64,000 bases of DNA, taken from positions 662,540,802 through 662,604,801 of the forward strand of contig CM042690.1 of NCBI GenBank assembly GCA_023614405.1, given 5' to 3'. Below, in pieces: positions 1 to 8,846 of this stretch (positions are counted from its first letter, which is position 1; every line of letters begins with the position of its first letter). Position numbers and translations under genes: made by a program. This stretch comes from Avena insularis. Its lineage: Eukaryota; Streptophyta; Magnoliopsida; Poales; Poaceae. The notes under the pieces were generated by a model that saw nothing but the letters and a program-made list of their open reading frames with translations, was not told the origin of the DNA and searched no databases.

Positions 1-2
1 TA

Positions 3-185
3 AGAACTATCAAAGCTTTAATTAATTTACATGAGGGGAATGTGAGAATAGGGATATCATCTAGAGATCCTTTTATAGTCCACTTTCCTAGGAAGAAGAA
101 GGCCAAGCCTAATGATGATGATGGTATAATTACTTTGAAATCCAATTACTTTAGAGTGGGCATTCCACTCACTAAACCTAAATGA
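3..185 (+). pseudogene. C-terminal end of an upstream Gypsy ORF (partial)
   Basis: The frame is open from the window edge to a TGA at 183-185, about 60 residues. The translated end is basic in the middle (PRKKKAKP) and finishes VGIPLTKPK. I recognise the style of the text as the end of a retrotransposon ORF but cannot assign a domain. Shortly after the stop, the sequence aagcacttcatgggaggtaa resembles the spacer that follows coding regions in other Triticeae Gypsy elements. Its completeness cannot be judged because the start lies outside the window. Confidence 0.45.
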
Positions 186-515
186 TCACCATCGGGGTCA
201 AGCTAATTGACCTTAACTAGAAGCACTTCATGGGAGGTAACCCATGTAAAATAAAGTTTTTTACTATGTGTTAGTCTTGTTAGTTTTGTTTTTGTTTCGT
301 TTTGTTTGTTTCTAATAAAGAGTGTTCAAGAAGACCTTTAGAGAGAGGAGAAGAAATAAGGTAATTCTCGATCTTTTATTTTACTAACATATGGCCTAAG
401 AGGTATTGCCGATTTTTATATAGTATACCTGCTGCTATCTTGTCCTTTGATAAGATGTTCAAAGACACACAGAGCTACTAATCGAATTCTTTGAGGTTTG
501 CAGCTCACAGGATGT

Positions 516-800
516 TTAACGACCCGTGGTATGGCCAGAAGGGCCCGTACCATGTGCTCGTACCACATCGAGGCACGAGAAGATAGAAATTCTGAATTTT
601 GTCCTAGGAAATAGTGCTCTTAACGACCACTAGTATGGTCGGACGCGCCCGTACAGCGCGCCTGTACCGTGCCCTCGAGCAAACTCTCAGATTTTAAGCC
701 AAGATACTGAATGAATAACGACGAGCAGTACGAGCGCGTGCGACCGTACCACCCACCCATACCAAGTGCATCACCGGAAGGGATTCGTCACCCCCAAAGT
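516..800 (+). promoter_or_regulatory. Tandem U3-like modules upstream of the post-pol ORF
   Basis: The module TTAACGACC-N5-TATGG occurs at 516-534 and 620-638, with a weaker start (taacgac) near 715, so the units are about 100 bp long. Each of the first two is followed by GC-rich text containing gcccgtac and gtacc motifs. The 19-base form at 620-638 recurs exactly at 4262-4280 inside the 3' LTR, about 100 bp upstream of that LTR's TATA box, and is again followed by gcccgtacc. The repetition is seen directly. A promoter role for the post-pol ORF is inference. Confidence 0.5.
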
Positions 801-1004
801 ATGTCACCTGGTACGGGCGGGCTCCGGCCGTACGACCCGCCTGTACCACGTACGCGGCCGCGATAAACAACACGAGGAGGTAACCTAATAATCTCCAAAA
901 CAAATATTTCTCTTTATTCTTCCTCCAAACTCAATACCACCTCCATTGGATCTTCAAATTTACCCAATCCTTCTTCGATTCCTCGCACTCTCAATCAATC
1001 TAAG

Positions 1005-1229
1005 GTATGATTCTCCTTCGAACTTCAACTTATTTTTGCTAAAAATTCACTCAGTATTTACCATTGTCAATCTAGACTTAGGTCTTGTTCTTGATCTAAT
1101 CTTAATTTTTGAGCATGCTTAGTATTGTTTTAGAGGAGTTTCTTTTGTAACTAGTATGGAGAATCGTTTATGCTATGTTTTTATTGGATTAAAATCTTTT
1201 ATTTGTAATATTTATTTATTTTGTTTTAG
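1005..1229 (+). other. Probable intron just upstream of the post-pol ORF
   Basis: The donor ctaag|gtatga at 1005 and the acceptor tgttttag| ending at 1229 are both good plant splice signals. The acceptor abuts the ATG at 1230. The intervening 225 bases are T-rich, as plant introns are. The DNA before the donor (about 905-1004) is CT-rich like a plant 5' leader. This suggests a spliced leader for the post-pol ORF, either on its own transcript or on a subgenomic RNA. No transcript data are available here. Confidence 0.5.
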
Positions 1230-2461
1230 ATGAACGCGAGGAGCTGTACACGTGTGATGGCTGCGAAACCTTCTGCACTACCCGTTGATACGTTGACCCC
1301 CGAGTCAATTGGTATTGAGTTCACTGAGGAGTTTTAGCTGAATTGTTTCAACCGTCTCAAGCACCGAGAAATCAAGTCCACCAAGTGGATGTGTCCCTAT
1401 ATCCTGAACCAACTTGGCATTCATGTTGATTTCAATTTACTTTGCAATAGTGTTGGTTTGTTTGACTTTGTCTTTCAGGATATCGCCACGTACCACCGCT
1501 TGACACTTGAGTTCCTCAGCACCTTGACACATACGGTGGAGCCTCACTATTGTTTCGAGGATCAAAGGCCTAGAGTTGATCGCATAAACTTCCGTCTTAT
1601 GAATCATGAGTACTCCTTAACACTCGACCAATAGGCTCAACATTTTGGGTTTTCCAACAACGCCACAGACATATGCTCCACTACTTTTGTTTCAAATCCT
1701 GCATCTTGGCAGTACTTTAATTTAATGAGAATTCATGGAAACACACCCAAGGGGAACCAAATTGATCATCTTGTTATTCGATATTTGTTTTATGTTATTG
1801 CTAACACCTTGCATGTATGTGGTGAGTTTACTAGAGTTAATGAGGATAACATGATGATCCTCGCAAAAGTTGTTATTATTAATTGTAAGTTAATGCCAAA
1901 TTTGGGCACTCTTCTTGTGTTTTACCTTAAACATCAGTCTCTTCAATCTTGAGGACCCATATGCGGAGGAGGATTGTCACCATTCTTGCATGAACACTTC
2001 ACATCAACCTAGGTAACATCCAACTGTTGACAGGAAGCCGCTGTCTAGGTCTTTCTACTCTAAGAGCATGTGGTATGATTTCTAGAACTGATGGTAGATA
2101 CTTCCTTGATATACCTGAAGCATATCACTTGATCCCAACTCCCCTAATTAATGGTCCTTTCTCTATCGAGGATGGACATTTGTGTTTTGACGCGCAGGTT
2201 GAAGCAAATCTACCCCATCAAGAAATACTCGTGGGAGGAGGAGGAGAAGATGAAGAAGTAGAACAAGAGGGACCCGAACAAGATGTGCAACCACCAAACT
2301 ACTACACCACCTATGAATATATCTATGCGCTCGAAGGGAATATTCAAAACATGAACAACCTCTCCATCAACCTTCGAGATGCTTCTGCAAACCTCGCCAC
2401 CCAGTTCCATGATTGGAGCAGCCAATGGAACATGAGGGACTATCCACCGCTACCACAATGA
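1230..2461 (+). pseudogene. Degraded Athila-type post-pol (env-position) ORF
   Basis: An ATG at 1230 starts a frame that runs to 1952 with in-frame stops at 1335-1337 and 1632-1634 (both TAG, with contexts that look like former CAG codons) and 1950-1952. After a frameshift it resumes at 2027-2461. The text includes FRLMNHEYSLTLDQ, then GRYFLDIPEAYHLIP, then an acidic stretch (EDEEVEQEGPEQ). The first part resembles the minus-strand ORF at 28034-29008 (VSFTMNQQHYEITFEQF). This is the ORF that follows pol in Athila-lineage elements, sometimes called env-like. I see no convincing signal peptide or fusion-type envelope region, so its function is unknown. It is clearly non-functional here. Confidence 0.65.
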
Positions 2462-4016
2462 GCAACAAAAGGGCTTGCAAAATCCTGAGCTTGGGAATGT
2501 GTTCCCTCGGAAAATTTATTTGTGTAATAATGAGGTTGTACTCCAGCTCCTTGGGAGCTTTGAAACACTCGTGTTGGCTTGTTCCAACACTTTACTTTTT
2601 CCTTTGCTTTTTAGTTGCTTTCGTTTTTAGTTTGCTTTTGTTTTTGTTTGTTTTTCTTTTCTTAGTCCCTTGCTTGGTAACAAGTTCCTTTTCTATTCTT
2701 TAATCCCTATCCTTAAAAATACAAAAATATTTTTTCGTTTTTCCTTTTTTTCGTAATTGTGGATTCGCATTTTGTCTCTTTGCTTTAATATTATTATGAG
2801 AGTAATCGTGTTTGAGTTCTTGAAGGAACACATCCCTATAAGGAAGAGGATGATGAAGTCACTTATGAGAGGTATGTCCTATGTCTCCCACTTTTGAAGT
2901 TTGAGTTGTTTATCCTAGTTGGTCGATTTGCTAAGATGACATGCTAGTGGGAGTAATTTAATATGGTTAGAGTAGAGCTTTTTGTTAGTATGATGATTAG
3001 TTGTTGAAGATTTTGCTCTAGTTCTTTTAGCTAATCAAGTCTTTCCTTGGAAATAATATTACCAAACAAGTATAATAAGAAAAAGTCTGAAATTGACGAC
3101 TTGTTTGATGAATGATTGTCTTGAGAGTATACCCTTGAAAATACTTAACCCCATAGTTGTTTTGATATTCTTGACGAAACTAATGAAAGGAGTTGTTTGA
3201 TTGAAATGAAGTATAGTGGTAATTGTGATGCATGCCAAAGCTAACCTTGTGGATCAAACCGCAGTACTAGCATAAAAAAAGAGAAAGAAAAAGTTCTATG
3301 TTTCTCATGCACACCTTTGGGATGCCAACAACTCCGCTAGGTTTTGAACGATCTATGGTATAACCTCGGGTTTCGGCTATGAGTTGATGACATGAGTGGC
3401 ATACGTGTCAATATATGGGCAAAAGTATTGGTACTCTCAAAGGTTGTGCAGGCACTTGTAAAAGAAACAGCCAATGATCCTTGAAAAAGGAAGAAGAAAA
3501 AGAGAGAAAAAAAGAAAAGAGATATGTATGAAGATCCACACAACAAGTCCTTGGCATGGTCCCGTTACTACTTTATAAATTTTCTTGAAAAACAATGATT
3601 GGATTAGAAGTGCTTTTGATAGATTCGATTTATTGATGTGGGTATAAATAAGACACTTTGTTGTTATGCTAGTTAGGACATGAAACTCTCTTACTCAATT
3701 ATGCTATTTAAACATTTTAGTGTACCTTGGCAAGCTGGGAGTTAACTAGAAGAATTGGATTGATTTCTACACTTCTAGTTAATTATACTTATATTAAACT
3801 TTACTTTGATTATCTTGACTTACCAAAGCTTGTATAATACTCTTGTCATCTCTCTAACTTTGATAAGCCTTGCAAATGAATGAAGTGTTGAGTGCATATG
3901 ACTACCAACCGTGAGTGAGTCTTATTCTCGTTATTTCAAGTTTAAACGCTGAATTCCTTATAGTTCTTTTGTTTCTTCTTGCTCAAGAGCGATCAAGGTA
4001 TGAGCTTTGGGGAAGT
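2462..4016 (+). other. 3' non-coding region and polypurine tract of the Athila-like element
   Basis: There is no convincing coding sequence in these 1.55 kb. The text is T-rich after 2580 and holds a purine-rich patch near 3480-3525. It ends in a polypurine tract (gagctttggggaagt, 4002-4016) directly before the LTR start TGATAGCTCC at 4017. This matches the usual order of 3' non-coding region, plus-strand primer and LTR. Confidence 0.6.
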
Positions 4017-5104
4017 TGATAGCTCCAAAAATAGCCATCTTCCACCATGTTTAAACATTGTTTTTGGTCAAGAAATTGACAAGAAACTCTCAATCCTTGC
4101 CACTAATGACTAATAATTGCAAAGATATGCAAAAACTTGCTTTCAATTGTGTTATGCAAGAAATCACACTTTTTAATGCGAAATCAGGAGTCATAATGAA
4201 GGTTTTTGAGAAAGTCCACAAGGCCAAGTAATTCGGAAGCCATTCCCAGGCGACAGCAAGCTTAACGACCACTAGTATGGGCAGGGCCTGCCTGTACCGT
4301 CTGCCCGTACCATGTGGCGGCGGCTTCATCTCGTCAAACCCTACAACTTTCGTGAAGATGCCTATATAGTTTGAGGCTCCAGCCGCCGACCAGAGAGCCG
4401 CCATTCTCAGATTACATCACACCACCACCAAAGGAGATCCACACCATTGTTAATCCATTGTTCATCACTTCCATCATCCATCCCCTCCATTAGTCATAGC
4501 AATTGCTTTGAACTTTATATCTCCTTGTGATTTTGTGACCATTGTAAGAATATTTGATTTCAATCTAAGTATTTTGCATAATGTTTTCTATCTTAGATGT
4601 ATATGTCATGAGTGAGTAGTACTCATGGGTTGCGGGTTGTAGAGAAACCTCACAGCAATTATGTGCATCTAATTCATGGGAGTATTGTGTTTTGTTTGCA
4701 AATAGAGATTTGTACCATTTGTTTCTTTGTCTCTTATCTCGATCTGTAGACTTGTAGGTACCCAAGATCCCATAGATTGATAAAGGATTGAGGTGAGATA
4801 CTTGGCTAGCGGCGATCTCACAGGAACCCCAGTGACAGAAAGGGTAGTATGGTCTTCGCTTAGCGACCAATTTGGGATCATAATAACATCACCACTTAAT
4901 GCTTTGATCCGTGTTTAACACTTAATAATCGTTTGTAGCCCGTTGCTTCGTGGTACACTCGGTTGGATTAAAAGACTATTGTTATGACCGCTGCATCATG
5001 GGGGCTCTAGTATATTAGGATGTGTTGCCCGCAAGAGATTATCCCTATTCAACCATCACACATGACTATGCTTATTATCATCTTTTATCCCATATGATGT
5101 GTAA
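4017..5104 (+). mobile_element. 3' LTR of the Athila-like element, truncated
   Basis: The LTR starts TGATAGCTCC right after the polypurine tract. It carries the U3 module at 4262-4280, a TATA box (tatatag, 4363-4369) and a U5-like region. It ends abruptly at 5104 where the LTR of element A starts. No CA terminus or following PBS is seen, so at least a few hundred bases are missing. Confidence 0.65.
4363..4369 (+). promoter_or_regulatory. TATA box of the truncated LTR
   Basis: tatatag in the context gatgcctatatagtttg. It lies about 100 bp downstream of the TTAACGACC module and about 350 bp into the LTR, as expected for a U3/R boundary. Confidence 0.5.
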
Positions 5105-6732
5105 TGATACATTGCAATTGTATCTATAATTTTTGATGTTCCATGCTTGGTTTTATCCACTTTCTTGTGTTTTGTTCCAACTTTGGAATACTTTTATTAT
5201 GATTTCTTGGACTAACCTATTAACAAGAGCCACAGTGCTAGCTGCCTGTTTTCTATTGTTTTTGGTTCCAGAAAAGTTAGAAAATGAATATTCTCGGAAT
5301 TGGACGGGACAAAAGCCAAAGTGCCTATTTTTCTGGAAGGGATCAAGTGCCAGAATACGAGACAGAGAAGGGCTAGGGGCCGGTCACACCACCTGGCCGC
5401 GCTGCCAGGCCTGGCCCGCGCAGGGGGTGGTCTGGCCGACCCCAGCACCCCCTCGGCCTCTCCTTCCGCCTATAAGTTGCCCTCAGGACGAAAACCCTAG
5501 GTACCCGATCAAAAATCCATGAAAGAGTCTGTAGCCGCCGTCATCTCCATCCCTAGATCGAGAGGGATCTGAAGCTCTTCCCGACACCCTTCCGGAGAGG
5601 GGAATTCACCCTGGAGGCCTTCTTCATCACCATGCAAGCCTCCGGTGTGATGCGTGAGTAGTTCATATTGGACTACGGATCCATGTAATAGCTAGATGGA
5701 TGGTTTCTCCTCCTTTGTGCTTTCATGTTTAGATCTTGTGAGCTCCGTTCATGATCAAGATCATCTATTTGTAATCCTTACATGTTGTGTTTGCGGGGAT
5801 CCGATGGATATTGAGATGCTATTTCAGATTGATTATTGATTCTATCATGTCTTTGTTATTTGAGATCTTGCATGCTTTCCGTTGTTAGTAGCTATCTTGG
5901 CCAAGTAGATGCTAGCAACTCCAAGATTTAGTATTTATGCTCGATAGTGGGTTCATGCCTCTGGTAATCTGGGGAAGTGACAGAAATCTCTAAGGTACTA
6001 GATGTGTTGTTGCTACAAGGGAGAAAACAATGATCTTTTGTTCATAGAACAATTGTATTGTTTACTTTACACGCAGTTCGTAAAGCAATAATCTGTTGCT
6101 TGCAACTTAATACTGGAGGGGGTTTGGATGATAACTGAAGGTGGATTAGTAGTCATAGATGCAGTTGGATGGCGGTCTATCTATTATGTTGTAATGCCCA
6201 ATCAAGTCTCAAAGGAGTCAAGATGATTAGTATATGCATGTATTGTTTTCTCGGTGTTTGTCAATTGCCCCGCTGTAATTTGTTCACCCAGCATGTTATC
6301 TATCTAAGGAGAGCCACCTCTAGTGAACTATGGATCCCGGTCCTTTTCTTTACATACAATCTACAATCTTTTACTGCTTTGTGTTTACTTTCTGCAAACT
6401 TTTACTTCTTTCCATTTGATATGTTTAATCCTTTGTTTTCCGCAAAACACGGTGAGATTGACAACCTCATCGCAAGTTGGGGACAAAGTTCTGTGGTTGT
6501 GTTGTGCAGGTCTCCACGTTGCTACTAGCACCGGTAGTGCGCCTTGCCAAAGCTCAGCTAGTAACACCTTTGAGGTGTTTCCTTGCTCCTACTGATTCGA
6601 TTAAACCTTGGTTTCATAACTGAGGGAAACTTGTTGCTGTGCTCATCATACCTTCCTCTTGGGGTTCCCAACGAGCTCTACATCAACACCACGCACCAAG
6701 CACTTTTCTGGGCGCCGTGTATTGAGCCATCA
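5105..6732 (+). repeat. 5' LTR of element A
   Basis: It starts TGATACATTGCAATTGTATC and ends gtattgagccatca, giving TG...CA termini over 1628 bp. It contains a GC-rich U3 segment near 5375-5450, a TATA-like box (tataagt, 5471-5477) and a long U5. The same sequence recurs at 11541-13139, and as a reverse-complement solo copy at 62348-63939. Confidence 0.88.
5471..5477 (+). promoter_or_regulatory. TATA-like box of the element A 5' LTR
   Basis: tataagt in ccgcctataagttgcc, just downstream of the GC-rich U3 block. The 3' LTR has the same box at 11894-11900. Elements C and E have boxes at the equivalent place. Confidence 0.5.
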
Positions 6733-6742
6733 AGCAATTTTC

Positions 6743-6760
6743 TGGCGCCGCTGCCGGGGA
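6743..6760 (+). other. Primer-binding site of element A (tRNA-Asp type)
   Basis: TGGCGCCGCTGCCGGGGA lies 10 bases after the LTR end. Plant tRNA-Asp ends with the complement of TGGCGCCGTTGCCGGGGA, so there is one mismatch. The same site follows the LTRs of C, E and the LTR ending at 27656. Confidence 0.75.
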
Positions 6761-6923
6761 GTCAAGGACATCTTCACAAGGGGAGTCCCTCATAACCAAT
6801 CTCTTTACTTTGTTGTTTTTGTTTTACTTAGTTTCTTTTTTCTTTGTTTGCTTGTTTTGTTCTTCAAAAAACACAAAAAAATTAGTTTTACTTGTTTGCT
6901 TTCTTATTTGAAAACCCAAAAAA

Positions 6924-8846
6924 ATGACTACTCTTGAAAACACTAAGTTGTGTGACTTCACTAGCACCAACAACAATGATTTTATGAGCACTCCTATTGC
7001 TCCACCTGTGGCTGAAAATACTTTCTTTGAGATAAAACCTGCTTTGCTCAATCTTGTTATGAGAGAAAAAATTTCTGGTATTGGTAATGAAGATGCTGCT
7101 TCCCATCTAAATAACTTTGTTGAACTTTGTGAGATGCAGAAGCATAGGGATATAGATGGTGATATTATTAAGCTGAAATTGTTTCCTTTCTCTTTGAGAG
7201 GAAAAGCTAAAGAGTGGTTGAATTCCTTAACTAGGAATAGTATTGATTCTTGGACTAAGTGCAAAGATGCTTTTATTGGAAAATACTATCCTCCTGCTAA
7301 GATTATATCCATGAGAAGTGAAATAATAAAGTTTAAACAACTTGATAATGAGCATGTTGCTCAAGCTTGGGAAAGAATGAAATCTTTGGTAAAGAATTGT
7401 CCCACTCATGGACTGACTGCTTGGATGATCATCCAAACTTTTTATGCAGGATTGAACTATTCTTCAAGGAACCTATTGGATTCAGCTGCTGGAGGTACCT
7501 TTATGACCATCACTTTGGGTGCTGCAACAAAACTTTTGGATAATATGATGGTTAATTATTATGAATGGCATACTGAGAGAGCTCCACAAGGTAAGAAGGT
7601 AAATTCTGTTGAGGAAACCTCCTCCTTGAGTGATAAGATTGATATAATTATGTCCATGCTTGTTAATGGGAAAGCCCATATTGATCCAAATAATGTTCCT
7701 TTAGCCTCTTTGGTTGCTCAAGAAGAGCAAGTTAATGTGAACTTCATAAGAAATAACAATTTTGGCAACAATGCTTATAGGAACAATTTTGGTAACAACA
7801 AGTATAAGACATATCCTCCCAACAATGGTAATGCTTATGGAAATTCTTACAACAATAATAAGAGTGCTCCCTCTGAACTTGAAGTTATGCTTAAAGAGTT
7901 TATTAGTAAACAAACTGCTTTCAATAAAACTATTGAGGAAAAACTCTCTAATGCTGAAAGAAATATAGCATCTTTGGCTGAAGCTCAATCTACTTTGAAT
8001 AAAATGGCTAAACCTGAAACTAATGAGAATCCCTTTGCAGCTACTAATGCTATACAAGTAAGAATTAATGAAAATGTTAGACTATTAGCTGAACTACATG
8101 CTAAGTGGGAAAGAGAAGATGAAATTGCTAGAAACATTAGTGTTTCTACTATTACCACCACTAGTGTTGAGGCTAATAATAGTTCTACTACTTTAGATGA
8201 TAAAGTTGATTTTGATCTTGATGGTTGCAACATCTCTGAAGTTATTAAGTTCCTACAAAAGCTTGCTAAAAGTCCTAATGCTAGTGCTATGAACATGGCT
8301 TTTACAAAACACATTACTGATGCTCTCATAAATATTAAGGAAGAAAAGATGAAACACAAAGCTTCTATTCCTATAAAACAAGAGGATGGTTGGGAACCCA
8401 TCATTAATATGAAAGTGAATGACTTTGATTTTAAAGCTTTGTGTGATCTTGATAGTAGTGTTTCTATTATGCCTAGAAGGATTTATGATATGCTTGATTT
8501 GCCTCCTCTTGAAGATTGTTATTTGAATGTTCCACTTGATGCTAATTCTAAAAAGAAACTCATGGGGAGTCTTAATGATGTTCTTATTATGGTTAATGAT
8601 TCCTATGTCCCCGTTGATTTCTATGTTTTGGATGTTGAATACAATGCTTCTTGTCCTATTACTTTGGGAAGACCTTTTCTTAGAACTGTTGGTGCCATCA
8701 TTGATATGAAAGAAGGCACCATTAAATATCAACTCCCACTCAAGAAAGGTATAGAACACTTCCCAAAAAAGAGAGAAAAGATTTCTTTTGCTTCTCCTAT
8801 GAAAACAAAATTTGGTCTTAATGCTTCTTCATTTGAGAACACTTGA
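6924..8846 (+). CDS. Gag-protease polyprotein of element A (640 residues)
   Basis: This is one uninterrupted ORF. Residues ~60-190 are a Retrotrans_gag-type capsid domain (KAKEWLNSL near 94-102, KYYPPAKI near 120-127, ERMKSLVKNCP near 150-160). Residues ~255-315 are Asn/Tyr/Gly-rich, and no clear CCHC knuckle is visible. Residues ~495-620 look like a retroviral-type aspartic protease, with a later ITLGRPFL motif. The active-site position reads CDLDSS (D508) instead of the usual D-x-G, so catalytic activity is doubtful. The ORF ends after the protease, with no RT downstream. The ATG at 6924 is the first good start after the PBS. An intact long frame in an element with clearly diverged LTRs is notable. 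Confidence 0.8.
   Translation: MTTLENTKLCDFTSTNNNDFMSTPIAPPVAENTFFEIKPALLNLVMREKISGIGNEDAASHLNNFVELCEMQKHRDIDGDIIKLKLFPFSLRGKAKEWLNSLTRNSIDSWTKCKDAFIGKYYPPAKIISMRSEIIKFKQLDNEHVAQAWERMKSLVKNCPTHGLTAWMIIQTFYAGLNYSSRNLLDSAAGGTFMTITLGAATKLLDNMMVNYYEWHTERAPQGKKVNSVEETSSLSDKIDIIMSMLVNGKAHIDPNNVPLASLVAQEEQVNVNFIRNNNFGNNAYRNNFGNNKYKTYPPNNGNAYGNSYNNNKSAPSELEVMLKEFISKQTAFNKTIEEKLSNAERNIASLAEAQSTLNKMAKPETNENPFAATNAIQVRINENVRLLAELHAKWEREDEIARNISVSTITTTSVEANNSSTTLDDKVDFDLDGCNISEVIKFLQKLAKSPNASAMNMAFTKHITDALINIKEEKMKHKASIPIKQEDGWEPIINMKVNDFDFKALCDLDSSVSIMPRRIYDMLDLPPLEDCYLNVPLDANSKKKLMGSLNDVLIMVNDSYVPVDFYVLDVEYNASCPITLGRPFLRTVGAIIDMKEGTIKYQLPLKKGIEHFPKKREKISFASPMKTKFGLNASSFENT

Larger units (their letters stand above)
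1..5104 (+). mobile_element. Athila-like Gypsy LTR retrotransposon, 3' portion
   Basis: This is the 3' part of a Gypsy element whose 5' part lies outside the window. In order it holds the end of an upstream ORF (to 185), a long leader with repeated modules, a degraded post-pol ORF (1230-2461), about 1.5 kb of non-coding DNA, a polypurine tract and the start of a 3' LTR at 4017. A long ORF set apart from pol and placed before the 3' LTR is typical of Athila-lineage elements. The LTR stops at 5104, where element A begins. I do not see the missing end of this LTR beyond 13139, so a deletion or rearrangement at this boundary is likely. Family name not assigned. Confidence 0.7.

Noticed and set aside
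694..903. A 69-codon minus-strand ORF with a hydrophobic start
   Set aside because: It lies in the GC-rich repeated module region of a retrotransposon leader, on the opposite strand, with no recognisable domain. A chance frame is more likely.
1230..2461. Calling the post-pol ORF a true envelope gene
   Set aside because: No signal peptide, membrane anchor or fusion-type motif is visible. Only its position is env-like.
7000..8800. Minus-strand ORFs overlapping the element A gag (for example 7701-8057 and 8253-8759)
   Set aside because: They are shadows of the intact plus-strand gag-protease frame and show no domain.
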